From the NCBI GenBank assembly GCA_023212645.1, contig JALBYC010000006.1, positions 124,001 through 188,000 of the forward strand: a stretch of DNA of 64,000 nt. Reading direction: 5' to 3'. A model generated the notes under the pieces. The model had not been told where the DNA came from. It worked only from the letters and a program-made list of their open reading frames with translations, and made no database searches. This DNA comes from Farysia itapuensis (taxonomy: Eukaryota > Basidiomycota > Ustilaginomycetes > Ustilaginales > Ustilaginaceae). Positions 20,547-31,093 of the stretch are shown one piece after another (position 1 is the stretch's first letter; every line of letters starts with the position of its first letter). Both the position numbers and the translations under genes were made by a program.

Positions 20547-21505
20547 TGGGAGCTCGCATAACGACTCCGTACATCTGGATTTCCCCATCATGTATTTGTA
20601 TTTGTTCAAAGGAGAGGTTATTATGTCACACGGCCGCAAGGCTTAAGCATTCGCGCTAGCCTTGAATGCCGCCTTCTGCGCTTGCCAATGGCTCATGCCG
20701 ATGAAGAGCTCCGCCTTGGTTCAGAAGCACACAGACTGCAAGCGGCAGTCTCACTCGTTCTGAGCAGTTAATTATATGGGGTGGTTGAGTCGGACATGAA
20801 AAGCGGAGATGAAATCGGAGCTGTCGAACAACAAATTATGGCCGCATTGGATGTTGAACGGAAATGCACAAATCAAGCACCGAATACCTGGGCCGTTGGT
20901 CGCTGCAGCACAGATTGCTTTTAATCTGTTAAGGTGGACCTTATCACAGAGTAGGAGAGCGACTCCCGCAGAGGAGACAAGATGCTGCTAATAATTCAAG
21001 AAGAGGTCTCATTTTAGCACAGTAGTCAACGCTTGCGATCAGGTGATATGCAACGAACATGTTCTGACTGACGGCAACCTCGAGGTCGATCGTCGCTGCA
21101 GAGACCGGTCGGAGTTAGATGACAATGTTGCACATCGTGGCGTAGTCTGCTCAACTTTGCCACGTTTTGGGATCCGAAAGCGCGTGAGCCCCGCCCAATA
21201 CTCGCATTAGCATTTGGACATAGACTGCTTTCGCACATGGTCCTTCTCCGCTGAACCAAATGCGGGTGGACGATTCATTGTCAGATGCTCGCTTAGCCGT
21301 AGGTCCCCTCAAGTTCTAGGCCGCTCCCATTCTTTCCTGTTTCTAGCTTCCCGCCCTTCCTCAATCTGGTTCGCCCACTAGAAGAGCCTACTTGGCTCGC
21401 TCCTCCCCGGGAACTTGGTTCACCCATCCCCACCATCATCAGCAACAACAGCAATTCACGTCTCGTTGCACGCCCTGTACACTACCCAGCGTTGCTGTAG
21501 ACGAG
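20547..21505. other. Intergenic spacer between tandem paralogues
   Basis: About 0.96 kb. Holds the 3' flank of paralogue A and the promoter of paralogue B. No gene or repeat was recognised, and no leftover third copy of the seven-helix family is apparent. Confidence 0.5.
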
Positions 21506-22639
21506 ATGGTTGATTGGCACTCGCCAGCAGTGCTGGCGCACTCCCTGTACGCCTTGACCTCATTGATGTGGTTCAGCATCGGCGTGTATGGTTACGACTG
21601 CTGCCAACAATTCTCTTTTGATTGGTCCATCATCAGAGGCACTCGGAAAAGAAGATGGGCACACGCCCCCTACATATTCGCCAAGGTCTGTCAGTGGTCC
21701 TATCTTTTTACATGCGTGGTCGCGTTGAACAGCGACACCGAGATCAATTGCAATCCAACCATGCAGGCGATTGAAGCTCAGATGGGGCTGATCGTCGTCG
21801 CTTGCTCGACGCTCCTCGCTATTCGTGCCGTCTGCATCTACACCGACACACAGCGAAAGATCGTGGCGGGCATTGTGACCGTCTCGACGATTGGACTGCT
21901 GGCAGTATGGATGATTGGCGTAAAGGATGTAGTGACAGCTTGGGCACCCCAAGGTGGTGCTGCATGGCAAGAAGGAGCGTGTGTGGTCGTCTCCATCTCA
22001 AAGCGTTACTCCATCAAGTACATCGTAACGATTGCCTTGGACTTTGTCATTCTTGCATTCACCGTGGTCGGAATCTTACGCATGAACTCGAATTCGCGCA
22101 TTGGCACAGTATTGGTCCGCCAGGGCGTGCAATACTTTGTCGTGACCCTCATTGCCAACTCCATCGTCGCTGGTCTGACCTTGGCAAGTCTCAACCCGCT
22201 CATGTCTCTCGTCGGCGCCATCCCTAGCTCCACCGTTTGCGTCATCTGCGCCACACGCCTGTTCGTCAATTTGTCCGAGGAAGCGAAACCCAGTCAAAGT
22301 GGAGTCTACTTGTTCTCTACTTCTTCAAGCAGAGGCGAGAAGATTGCCCGATTCTTTACCAAGAGCAAGGACGCCAACAACCTGCTTTCTTCTGCAGGCG
22401 AGAGCTCAACGTGCGCCGACCTTGCTGTCAACGCACTCAGCTACCAAACGAACCATGTCGCGCAGCTGCAGGCTCCACGCAAGAGCTTCGGTATTGCTTC
22501 TCGCGACTCAGACATCGAAGCACAGCTGTCTCGAACCAGTCTCTGCATCCAAATAACAGAAAAACAAACTGTCACGCAAGAACCCATGCCGGCTCATCTG
22601 AACGGCATGCTTGCTCCAAGTGACTTCAAGAAGAAATAA
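21506..22639 (+). CDS. Seven-helix membrane protein, tandem paralogue B
   Basis: 377 residues, with the same seven-helix layout as paralogue A and close similarity along the whole membrane region: FDWSIIRGTRKRRWAHAPYI, TEINCN, then a W-rich loop with GGAAWQEGACVVV, and NLSEEAKPSQSGVYLFSTSSS after the last helix. The C-terminal tails diverge and B lacks the 30 bp repeat of A. The ATG at 21506 aligns with the first methionine of A; the open frame upstream has no ATG and is His/Gln-rich. It lies head-to-tail on the same strand as A, so the pair arose by tandem duplication. The function of this basidiomycete family is not known to me. Confidence 0.85.
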   Translation: MVDWHSPAVLAHSLYALTSLMWFSIGVYGYDCCQQFSFDWSIIRGTRKRRWAHAPYIFAKVCQWSYLFTCVVALNSDTEINCNPTMQAIEAQMGLIVVACSTLLAIRAVCIYTDTQRKIVAGIVTVSTIGLLAVWMIGVKDVVTAWAPQGGAAWQEGACVVVSISKRYSIKYIVTIALDFVILAFTVVGILRMNSNSRIGTVLVRQGVQYFVVTLIANSIVAGLTLASLNPLMSLVGAIPSSTVCVICATRLFVNLSEEAKPSQSGVYLFSTSSSRGEKIARFFTKSKDANNLLSSAGESSTCADLAVNALSYQTNHVAQLQAPRKSFGIASRDSDIEAQLSRTSLCIQITEKQTVTQEPMPAHLNGMLAPSDFKKK

Positions 22640-22916
22640 GTTTGTGCCTACTTGTCCCGCCGGAGCTTCTTGCTCCTTTCCATAGCCTCCTTTTGTATGT
22701 CACGTCACGAATTTTACGATGCTCTGTTCGTTGGTACTCTGTTGCACTGTATGATGGGAATGTGGATCCAAGGATCGGGTGTGTGCAGATTTTGATCGGG
22801 GTTGTTATTTCGGCAGCAGTGCCTCGTCAGGGTCCTGCGTGCGGTAAATTGTGACTACTCTGTCGCAAATCGCCAGCTACCGAAGGGCTGAAGTTTACAG
22901 AGGGGCCAAATCGAAG

Positions 22917-23930
22917 ATGCCGAGACTTGGAAGCTCAGTTTCCGGATGGGCGCGGCTCAAGGCGGATATGATGGCCATTGTCTCGCCTGGAACTGGCTCA
23001 TTTGGAGTCCGTGCATCAATCGCAAAGTCGATCGTGTTGCGTTCGGTGCGGATTGGGCCAGCAGCGAGCAGGAACGGAAGCGCGATACCGGTCCTTCCTT
23101 TACGCATACGACCGGCATTTGTGCTGCTCAACGTGCTGTCTCTGATCTTTTTGGGCATCCTAGGATTTCATCCGTCTGGCCAAGCCTGGATCAGGCTGAA
23201 CGACAAAGTCCTGCATTTCATCTGCTTCTTCTTTGCCACCGGACTGTTCTATATGATATGGGACGTGGACGAGTCTGCGCGCGGGAGCTGGCTTTGGAGG
23301 AATGCCTCACTCATTCTGACCTTTACGACCTGCTTTGTCGTTGGAGGAATCGGCAGCGAGATTGTGCAGAGCTTGTTGCCGTACAAACAGTTTCAGCTGG
23401 GTGACATCGTTGCCAACCTACTTGGAAGCTCCTTGGGCCTGTTCTTCAGCTACCACATTGAGCTCACATACCGAGCGCGGCGAGAGATCGAACGACTGTA
23501 CGCCCCGCTGGACATTGAGGATTACGGCGACCTGGAGGACGGCGAAGAATCCGACGACAACACTGCTACGGCAGGCCAGCAGCGAGAGAGGTCTCGCAAG
23601 CTCCCTCAGGTCTCGTCTTCGCTGTCCGCTTCTGCGTCGAACAAGAAGAAGGTGCACTTCGGCAGCGATATCTGGGACGACAGTGTTGAGTTCCAAACGT
23701 CACGCGCCTCATCGCCAGCCTCGCATTCGCAGAAGGCAAGACCGCCATCTTCCTATCCTCCCACATCCACTTCAAGCGTCCACACGAACCAAAACAAGAC
23801 CAGCGCAGGTGGATCCGCGGCCAACAATGCCAAACTAAAGCCGGAAGATCTCTTTACTATCGACGATGAAGACGGGGATGAGAACGACGACCCAACGGAC
23901 AATCAATGGAAAGACGCTGCAAGATCCTAA
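22917..23930 (+). CDS. VanZ-like domain membrane protein
   Basis: 337 residues. Four hydrophobic segments lie at about 65-83, 97-116, 128-150 and 160-180. The stretch LNDKVLHFICFFFATGLFY and the later LLPYKQFQLGDIVANLLGSSLG match the VanZ-like fold (KxxHxxxF and a D-x-x-x-N-x-x-G motif), known from bacterial teicoplanin-resistance VanZ and found in many fungal proteins of unknown role. The C-terminal 150 residues are acidic and serine-rich, probably cytosolic and disordered, ending in DDEDGDENDD and a short tail. The ATG before PRLGSSVSGW is the first in frame. It is co-oriented with the seven-helix pair 277 bp upstream, but no functional link is evident. Confidence 0.8.
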   Translation: MPRLGSSVSGWARLKADMMAIVSPGTGSFGVRASIAKSIVLRSVRIGPAASRNGSAIPVLPLRIRPAFVLLNVLSLIFLGILGFHPSGQAWIRLNDKVLHFICFFFATGLFYMIWDVDESARGSWLWRNASLILTFTTCFVVGGIGSEIVQSLLPYKQFQLGDIVANLLGSSLGLFFSYHIELTYRARREIERLYAPLDIEDYGDLEDGEESDDNTATAGQQRERSRKLPQVSSSLSASASNKKKVHFGSDIWDDSVEFQTSRASSPASHSQKARPPSSYPPTSTSSVHTNQNKTSAGGSAANNAKLKPEDLFTIDDEDGDENDDPTDNQWKDAARS

Positions 23931-24152
23931 CACTGACGGAAGACCTGCGCCATGAATCACTCCAGACACTTAACACATGCCACTAGTGTGCGACTTGCTG
24001 TATGCAGAGGCGATAGAGATATCTAATGGTGACTATAGTGACGGGAACGCATAGCTGTGTGCTGGATAGCAGCAAGCCTGCCAGGTAACGAGAATGTCCG
24101 TGAAGCGAAATTGTTCGGGTGTGCTAAAAGGGAGGCCGTAGTGGCGTCGGGC

Positions 24153-24779
24153 TCAACCAGAAGTCACGTCGTTGAGGACTTGCTGGAAAAGCTGTCTAGT
24201 TGGAAGCATATTTGGGGGACGGTTGCGTAGCCACATGAGCGGCAATTTTTGGCCATCGAATTGCTGCATCTGCAGAGCATATGCAGAAGTTCCGACTGGC
24301 ATGAATCCGGGGTGATTGTCTTGGTAGTTGTACCAGCTGGAGATGAGCTCAAATTCGGAATAATGATAGAGCGAGCTGGTCTGAGCAGCACACGGATCGA
24401 GGATCTGAATCGAACCATCAGCAGGGAAGGGTGTCAGGGTGAGTGAGCCATTTGAGTGCATAGTGTAGGTGCCATGTTGCCAGATCAAGGACGCCTTAAA
24501 GCAGCGATTGGTGACTGGATTAGAGGTGAATTGATATTTGGCCTCCTCGAAGAAGCCATCGTCTGTGAACGAATACGAGATGCCAGAGGTAGTGGGCATG
24601 GTAAAGTCCTTTGTGATAGGGTTGAAGAAGTCGAGACCAGTGGTCACGTTTTGCGATCCTGAAGACCACGTGCCAAAGAGTGAAGTGACATTCTGAGCTG
24701 AGCCTTGAGCTGGGACCAGCGAGGCCAGGAGTGAGATGGCGATCACCACTCGAGAAAGCGAATGCAAGTTCATCGTCAT
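24153..24779 (-). CDS. ROT1: ROT1 family ER chaperone
   Basis: Rot1 is an essential ER protein in yeast that helps fold glycoproteins and supports beta-1,6-glucan synthesis. The 208-residue product starts with a signal peptide (about residues 1-28, ending ...PAQGSA). The conserved core contains LFGTWSSGSQNV, GISYSFTDDGFFEEAKYQF, CFKASLIWQHGTYTMHSNGSL, LTPFPADG and the terminal RPPNMLPT. Several N-x-S/T glycosylation sites are visible (NVT, NGS). The yeast protein ends in a membrane anchor, but this one stops shortly after RPPNMLPT without a hydrophobic segment, and no downstream exon coding one was found. It may be lumenal or its last exon may be missed. Confidence 0.9.
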   Translation of the reverse strand: MTMNLHSLSRVVIAISLLASLVPAQGSAQNVTSLFGTWSSGSQNVTTGLDFFNPITKDFTMPTTSGISYSFTDDGFFEEAKYQFTSNPVTNRCFKASLIWQHGTYTMHSNGSLTLTPFPADGSIQILDPCAAQTSSLYHYSEFELISSWYNYQDNHPGFMPVGTSAYALQMQQFDGQKLPLMWLRNRPPNMLPTRQLFQQVLNDVTSG

Positions 24780-25104
24780 GGTGGACCAGAAGAAAGCAAA
24801 GGTGCCTCAGATGGCAGTGTGTCAGAGAATAACCATGTGCCGTCCCCCCAAGAATGCCGGCGGTGGTTTCGATGAGCAAGTACGTCAACGCGAATCATTT
24901 TGAAATAAAATTGGGCTCAACCTTGACAACGGTGAAACCCAGATTAATCTACGCGAGGTCACTCTTTCAATGGCGTTCAAACTCCTATTCTCGCGTTACC
25001 ACTGCGATCTTTTGCAGCCACGATTCGAATCCTCGATCGGTTATAGGCAACAATCAGTTCCGGCTTTCATTAAGTGCGCTGACTACTCCCTTGTTAGTGT
25101 CGTG
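24780..25104. other. Intergenic: ROT1 promoter and armadillo gene 3' flank
   Basis: About 0.33 kb. Expected to hold the ROT1 promoter. A lone GATTCGAATCC (around 25022) looks like a tRNA B box, but no cloverleaf can be drawn around it. Confidence 0.45.
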
Positions 25105-28062
25105 CTAATCGCGCTGGGTAACGAGTTTCTGAACAGCTTGTAAAGCTCCGGCCGCTGGTTCAAGAGCCTCGACTGGACCCTGTGTGGTGAGCAATTGAAG
25201 CGCAGCCTGCGTTTTGCTCGCTAGGCGCACAATGGCATCCTGTCCGACCGCTCCCGTGCTGACTTGATCGACCAGCATATCATCTGTGCCGCCCGCTGAG
25301 ATACTGTTGCTCGAGCTAGACGCCGCCTGGCACAGGCTGAGTACCAGCATGCAGGCGTTGCACGCAAATTGGGGCGGCATTCGCGCGTCCCGGCGTGCCA
25401 GGACAGAGTTGACCATGTCCAAGGCACTCGATGGAGGCGGCAAAGGGTGAGAAGAGGAAGAGCCCATGCTGTCTGCTGTCGATCGGCGTTTGCGAGAAGC
25501 AGTGATTCCTCGCATAAGGTCGTCCTCGGCCTCGTCGAGATCCGAACTATCTTCTTCAGCTGCTGCTGCTACTTTGTTCGGCTCAGTCAGCAGCGAGAGG
25601 CAGACGAGCTCAGCCCCAACTCGATCGCTTCCCACTAAGGTCAGCGCCAGAATGCCTTCGTTGACCAGAACGGGGTATTTGGGACTCGTTCGAACCATCT
25701 CGGCTAGTGCTTGAACAACGTCTCGACGCACCAACTTCTGCCTTGCCGCCATCACTTCGTCGTCCACAACGTTCCGAGCATTGTTTGGCGATGCAGACCA
25801 AAGACTTTTGACCACGTTGACTAGCACTCGTGTCGATTCCAGCTTTGTCGGCACGTCGTCTATGCGACGGATCATATCAATCAGAGCATTCAAGGCGGAG
25901 GGATCGGTGCTACCAACAAGTCGGACTGCGTTGCTCTGAACATTTGCGCACAAGTGCTTGAGCAAACCCACGGTCGCAAATTGCAGAGGTTGGACCATGT
26001 CTCTGTCTTTGCCCAGACAAGGCACGACGTTGTCAATGATACCGAGATCACCAATCACTACTTTGTTGGCGACGGGAATCGACAAGTTCTTGAGCAATGA
26101 CACAATGCCGTGTGCCACTTTGATGTCATGGGCCTGAGGCAAGGCAGACGCAAGGAAGGGAGCAAGCTCATGCTCCTGTACGAGACTGAGGCAGTGCTGA
26201 TCGCTTCGAGCCAGGTTGCCGAGAGCGAGCATGCCACAGCTGACCAAATCGTCCCTCTCCTTGGCGTCGTATCGCATCCAGCCTTTTAGCCGGTCAATGA
26301 ATCCCGAGGAGGGATTGAAGAGTTCCAGCATGTTGGCGTCGTCTCCTGATATTGCAACCACAGCACGAGCCACAGCAGCTTTGACTTTGGAGAACGACTT
26401 GACTGCCTCTGCTGACGTTTCGGCATCGCTCACCGAGGGCAATGCCTGTTCGCTATACGCTTCTTCGTCTACTTTTTGCCAGGCTGAAGGCACGCTGGCT
26501 TTCTCTACGAACGTCATCAGAAGATCGAGAGCCGAGGAAAAGCCCGAATTGATAATCGGTGGTGTTGCTGCCTGATGCTCCTGACGCGATAATGGTGTGA
26601 CAGCCTTGGTTCGGAATGAATGATCATCACCAGCACTTCCCTCGATCAGCTCCGACACCGTGAGAAGGATCTCAATGTCGGCTTCGACCAGATCTTCTAC
26701 GTCGTCCACATCTAAAGCGAGCAATGGCTGAGCAGCGTTGGCCATCTCGTCGAGCTGAGATGAAGGTGTGTAGAGCAGCAAAGGTTGGAGCATTTGGACA
26801 AAACAGTGTTTTGAAAGCAGTGACCTGATATCAGCATGTTCATCGTCCTGATCATCATTGTCGGACAGGTCTTGCTTGCTTCTGTCCTTTTCTTCCTTTG
26901 CGTCATCGTAAACTTCCTGCACGATGCGCCATGCCCAGCTGCACACCATTGCCCCCATCTTGATCTTGTCCAGACCCTCGCTGTCGTTTTCGAGTTCGAC
27001 ACGTTGAGGAAACCTCCAGATGTTTGGAGTATAGACGCGAGCATGGGTTGCTACTTGTGTCAGGGTCATGAGACAATCAACGCGTACCAAGGAGTGACGT
27101 GTCGGAATATGCTCGAGTTGCAGATTGAGCACAGCCCCCATGGCAGCTCGTAGTAGAGAGAGAAATCTGATGGAAAACAGGGCTGTGGACCTGGACTCAT
27201 TCTGCTTGTTGAGCAGAGTCGACACCACTTTGAGAACGACCGGCGCAGCATCGAGATCATGCAGTACAGTGCGGTTTGGCTCGTGGTCGATACACAGGTT
27301 GGCCAAGACTCGGAAGATCTCGATGTGTGCGTTCATAACGGGTGTGCTCGTGTGACCATCCGACGAGGGAGCCTGCAATTCCAGCCAGAGCTCCAGAGCC
27401 GAGACACAATACAAGGGCAATTGAGAATGCCCTAAAGGTGTACGAAGTCGACCGGTGCGCATGATGTCAGCAATTGGTTTGAGCTCTCGAGCTAAGCTGG
27501 CCCAGGTGTCTTCAAGGTCAATGTCCTGAGCTGCGAGTGGTGATACGGGGGCGGGCGAGGAGAGACGGAAAAAGGTTTCGTGTGCCCTCAACGATGATGG
27601 CGAAGCCACGACGTTGCTCTCGGCAGTCACATCAGGGCCAAGCTGGGTCAGGATGGAAGGAACACCGAGTGAGTCTGACTTTGAAGTGTCGGCTGTGGGT
27701 GTACGCCGAGCAAACTTGTCTGCCGTGAGGGTGGAAGCACGGTGCGCTACTGTCTCTGGTGTGATAGTGCTGGCTTTGGAACTGCCCGACGCCTCGCGGC
27801 TACCTTGCTTGGATGATTCGCCGGAAAATGACACACCCGAGTCATTGGCGACGTTGTGATCCACTGACGTCTTGTGGACTAGCTGAACAAGCTGATGAAG
27901 CTGCTCTTTGAGAGACGTGTTCGAAGATGGCGGGCTTGTTGACGACCTCATTCTGATGCAGGCAGCCCTAGGTCGGCGTTCAATGTAGAGATACCGCTTC
28001 AGTTTGCGCCTTCTACGATGATGCTCACCAGATCGATCGGCTGCATCTTGGGAGGACAACAT
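25105..28062 (-). CDS. Armadillo-fold protein, SmgGDS/Rap1GDS1-like
   Basis: 985 residues built mainly of alpha-helical repeats. Armadillo-like units are visible around VLANLCIDHEPNRTVLHDL, GMLALGNLARSDQHCLSLVQEHE, GIVSLLKNLSIPVANK and FATVGLLKHLCANVQSNAVRLV, the layout of the SmgGDS (RAP1GDS1) family, which chaperones small GTPases such as Rho and Rap and promotes nucleotide release. The first 120 or so residues are basic and serine-rich. An acidic patch (EEDSSDLDEAEDD) lies near residue 835. A second in-frame ATG at 27951 (MRSSTSPP) is a plausible alternative start, because the residues before it are Arg-rich and unlike the family. The fungal role is not established, and the family call rests on repeat pattern rather than a signature motif. 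Confidence 0.7.
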   Translation of the reverse strand: MLSSQDAADRSGEHHRRRRKLKRYLYIERRPRAACIRMRSSTSPPSSNTSLKEQLHQLVQLVHKTSVDHNVANDSGVSFSGESSKQGSREASGSSKASTITPETVAHRASTLTADKFARRTPTADTSKSDSLGVPSILTQLGPDVTAESNVVASPSSLRAHETFFRLSSPAPVSPLAAQDIDLEDTWASLARELKPIADIMRTGRLRTPLGHSQLPLYCVSALELWLELQAPSSDGHTSTPVMNAHIEIFRVLANLCIDHEPNRTVLHDLDAAPVVLKVVSTLLNKQNESRSTALFSIRFLSLLRAAMGAVLNLQLEHIPTRHSLVRVDCLMTLTQVATHARVYTPNIWRFPQRVELENDSEGLDKIKMGAMVCSWAWRIVQEVYDDAKEEKDRSKQDLSDNDDQDDEHADIRSLLSKHCFVQMLQPLLLYTPSSQLDEMANAAQPLLALDVDDVEDLVEADIEILLTVSELIEGSAGDDHSFRTKAVTPLSRQEHQAATPPIINSGFSSALDLLMTFVEKASVPSAWQKVDEEAYSEQALPSVSDAETSAEAVKSFSKVKAAVARAVVAISGDDANMLELFNPSSGFIDRLKGWMRYDAKERDDLVSCGMLALGNLARSDQHCLSLVQEHELAPFLASALPQAHDIKVAHGIVSLLKNLSIPVANKVVIGDLGIIDNVVPCLGKDRDMVQPLQFATVGLLKHLCANVQSNAVRLVGSTDPSALNALIDMIRRIDDVPTKLESTRVLVNVVKSLWSASPNNARNVVDDEVMAARQKLVRRDVVQALAEMVRTSPKYPVLVNEGILALTLVGSDRVGAELVCLSLLTEPNKVAAAAEEDSSDLDEAEDDLMRGITASRKRRSTADSMGSSSSHPLPPPSSALDMVNSVLARRDARMPPQFACNACMLVLSLCQAASSSSNSISAGGTDDMLVDQVSTGAVGQDAIVRLASKTQAALQLLTTQGPVEALEPAAGALQAVQKLVTQRD

Positions 28063-28991
28063 GTTGTTTGCCCAGGAGAGAGCAGCGTGTGCGAGTCAGC
28101 TTCAGTCCATCGGACGACCAGGGCGGAGGAGGTTCGGGAGGAGGGCAAAACTGTGGAGCAATTGAATGTTGGAGCAGACTTACAGAGGTCAAAAGCGGCG
28201 GGAGCGGGAGAACTTGCCTCGAGGCAAGGCTGTGCGATGCCAAGCAAAAAGCAAGGAGGAGCGAAGTGTTGTTCTCTCTTGAGCTACTTTGTTGGGCGGA
28301 GCACGAGGCTGTGACCATGAGCGATGACGATGTTGTGCAATGTCAGGACAACCGCTTACCGTCGGTTGATATTCCAGAGTGGTTGACAAGCTCTTGCGCC
28401 ACGATTTGGCCCCTCCTTCGCCTTTATGAACCCCTGTTGGCTGTCGCGGTAATCTCTGAACGTCGATCGAGCAATCGTCTGCCAGCACTCCGTAGTACCG
28501 TGGTATGGACAGGGAACGGCAACGCCTTGAATTGCACAGCCTCAGAAATCAAAAAGGTCACGCCTGCATCACTTATTCACTCATCTTCTACGGCTGCAGT
28601 CTCCAGACGTGAGACGATCCCTGTGCTATTCATACTGAGAAACGGGCCTCACATCATGGCGCTGAGCACGATGATCACAGAACAAAACGAAGCTTAGCAT
28701 TTCAGCATAAGAGATGCGCCATGACAGTCAAGAGGCACACAGCCTTTCATCGGAGTGCGAATTATTAGCTGCAGTCTGCAGAGATTGTCGGTGCGCCGTC
28801 GCGCCGTCTTCTTGCGATTTTCGCAATCTGACATGGCGCAAAACGACTTCTCGTTCTCGGGCGAGAGAAATATGGTCAGACGATCAGATCCCTGCATAAG
28901 CTCCATCCCTTGGCTTTGTGTTTGTACCGGATCACGGTCTTCCACTACCACTGCCGTCCACCTAGAAGCTTGGTAGAAAGACGTTGTCAAC
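28063..28991. promoter_or_regulatory. Divergent promoter region, armadillo gene / SRP54
   Basis: About 0.93 kb between two divergent genes. A 210-codon plus-strand frame (28068-28697) spans part of it but shows no recognisable domain and no conserved start, so it is not called. No other element was seen. Confidence 0.45.
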
Positions 28992-30941
28992 ATGGTTCTG
29001 TCCGATCTCGGCAGACGCATCAACAATGCCTTTCAAGATTTGTCCAAAGTCCCCATAGTCGACGCTTCTTCTATCGACCAACTGCTCAAATCCGTCTGCA
29101 ATGCTCTGATTGAAGCCGACGTCAATGTCAAGCTCGTCGCCAATTTGCGTTCGCAAGTTAGAGCTGAAGTCACTGCGCTGCTCAATGATCCTGCCAATGC
29201 CAACTGGACCGATGCGCAACGGCGTCAACGTGTGCAAAAGGCCGTCTTTGACCACCTTGTTGCCCTGGTGGACCCCATGCACGGACAGACCAAAGCTGAA
29301 ACTGAACCCGGCGTCTCAGTGCAGCCTGGCAATGCCGGGCCTGGCGACATCTTCAAGCCCAAGAAGGGCAAACCCAACGTCATCATGTTTGTAGGTCTCC
29401 AGGGTTCCGGTAAGACGACATCGTGCACAAAGCTCGCACTCTACTACCAAAAGCGAGGCTTCAAAACCGGTCTTGTCTGTGCAGACACCTTCCGAGCCGG
29501 TGCCTTTGATCAGCTCAAGCAGAACGCCAGCAAAATCAACATTCCCTTCTACGGCAGCTATACAGAAACGGATCCCGTCGCAATCTCAGCTGCCGGTGTA
29601 GCCAGCTTCAAGCAGAACCGTTTCGAGGTCATTATCGTCGACACAAGTGGCAGACACAAGCAAGAGCAGGAGTTGTTCGACGAGATGCGCGAGATCGATG
29701 CTGCCGTCACCCCGGATCTTACCATTATGGTTCTCGATGCCAACATTGGACAAGCCGCCGAAGCGCAGTCTCGAGCTTTCAAGGAGGCAGCCGGATACGG
29801 TGCCATCATTGTCACCAAGCTCGATGGCCATGCAAAGGGAGGTGGCGCAATCTCGGCCGTCGCTGCTACATCGACACCAATCATGTTTATCGGAACAGGT
29901 GAGCATGCTACCGACCTCGAACCGTTCCGTGCCCAACCTTTTATCTCAAAATTGCTCGGAATGGGTGATATTTCCGGTCTCATGGACAAGATGGAAGAGA
30001 TGCAGATGAACGGCGGGCAAGAACGCAACCGCGAAATGCTCAAAAAAATTGGCGAGGGAGGAGTTTTCAGCATTCGAGACTGGAGAGAGCAGCTATCCAG
30101 CATCATGGGCATGGGGCCCCTTAGCAAGATTGCCGGCATGATTCCCGGCATGGGTGCGATGCTGGGCGGAGCTGGTGGAGACGACGAAGCAGCGGGAGGC
30201 AAGATGAAGCGCATGATGTACATTACCGATGCCATGACTGCTGAGGAGCTCGATAGCGATGGAAGACTGTTCACCGCCCCCATTCGATCCAAAGCAGCTG
30301 CGGCGGCGGCGTCCAAAGAACTCGTGGTTGCTGAAAGCTCCGTCACCGCCGGCAAGAGCAAGAAGAAGAAAAAACCGCAAGCCAAAGTCCGTATGACGGC
30401 ACGCGCCCGCCGCGTAGCGCGCGGCTCGGGAACTTCGGTCAAAGAAGTGGAAGAATTCCTGATGCAGTACCGCATGGTGGCTGGTATGGTCAAGAAGATG
30501 GGCGGAAAAGCTGGCTGGCTCAAGCAGATGCAGGGAATGGGCGGCGCTGGAGGCAAGGGTAAGATGCCTGGTCCCGGAATGCTTCCGCCGGGCATGACAC
30601 GCGAACAAGCCATGCAAATGCAAAACGCCCTACCCCCCGAGATCAAAGCACAGCTACGCCAACCGGGCGGTCGGGAGAAACTCTTGCAACAGATCCAGTC
30701 CGGCAACATGCCCGAGGGACTTGCCAATCTCGCCGGCGGGGGCGGTATGGGAGGCATGGGTGGTCTCGGCGCTTTGGCCAATATGATGGGCGGAGCAGGC
30801 GGCGGCGGCCCACCCGGCGCAGGAGGGATGCCAAACATGGCCCAAATGCAACAAATGATGCAAAGCATGGGGGGAATGGGCGGCATGATGAACATGATGA
30901 AGGGCATGATGGGCGGCGGTGGCGGTCCCCCAAATTCCTAA
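28992..30941 (+). CDS. SRP54: Signal recognition particle 54 kDa GTPase
   Basis: Binds signal sequences emerging from the ribosome and the SRP receptor, coupling both through GTP hydrolysis. Uninterrupted frame of 649 residues. The N domain (1-90) opens with [14 protein letters not shown]. The G domain has the P-loop [13 protein letters not shown] at about 135-147, then [37 protein letters not shown] and [13 protein letters not shown]. The M domain follows, with [19 protein letters not shown] at the RNA-binding helix-turn-helix. Typical SRP54 is 500-540 residues; the excess is a Met/Gly/Pro-rich C-terminus (repeats like GGMGGMGG and NMMGGAGG). That tail and a Lys-rich segment before the RNA-binding helices (KSKKKKKPQ) are expansions. 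The gene converges on NOT4 with a 152 bp spacer. Confidence 0.97.
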   Translation: MVLSDLGRRINNAFQDLSKVPIVDASSIDQLLKSVCNALIEADVNVKLVANLRSQVRAEVTALLNDPANANWTDAQRRQRVQKAVFDHLVALVDPMHGQTKAETEPGVSVQPGNAGPGDIFKPKKGKPNVIMFVGLQGSGKTTSCTKLALYYQKRGFKTGLVCADTFRAGAFDQLKQNASKINIPFYGSYTETDPVAISAAGVASFKQNRFEVIIVDTSGRHKQEQELFDEMREIDAAVTPDLTIMVLDANIGQAAEAQSRAFKEAAGYGAIIVTKLDGHAKGGGAISAVAATSTPIMFIGTGEHATDLEPFRAQPFISKLLGMGDISGLMDKMEEMQMNGGQERNREMLKKIGEGGVFSIRDWREQLSSIMGMGPLSKIAGMIPGMGAMLGGAGGDDEAAGGKMKRMMYITDAMTAEELDSDGRLFTAPIRSKAAAAAASKELVVAESSVTAGKSKKKKKPQAKVRMTARARRVARGSGTSVKEVEEFLMQYRMVAGMVKKMGGKAGWLKQMQGMGGAGGKGKMPGPGMLPPGMTREQAMQMQNALPPEIKAQLRQPGGREKLLQQIQSGNMPEGLANLAGGGGMGGMGGLGALANMMGGAGGGGPPGAGGMPNMAQMQQMMQSMGGMGGMMNMMKGMMGGGGGPPNS

Positions 30942-31093
30942 CCCAACCCCCTTACCTTCTCACCTCAACCAATCCAAGCAGCACCTCAACAATACCACAA
31001 TTTTTGCCACTTCAGAACATTGTGCTAGGATGAATTAGCGAAGGAGGAACCAGACATACACGAGACGAACTTGAGCATTAGCACCGCGGAAGC

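Noticed and set aside
25021..25040. tRNA B-box-like GATTCGAATCC
   Set aside because: No A box at the right distance and no T stem or acceptor stem pairing.
28068..28697. 210-codon plus-strand frame between the armadillo gene and SRP54
   Set aside because: No domain, no good start context, and composition unlike its neighbours.
29558..30907. 449-codon minus-strand frame
   Set aside because: Antisense to SRP54; its Pro/Ile/Cys/Met-rich text is the mirror of the Met/Gly-rich M domain and matches no family.
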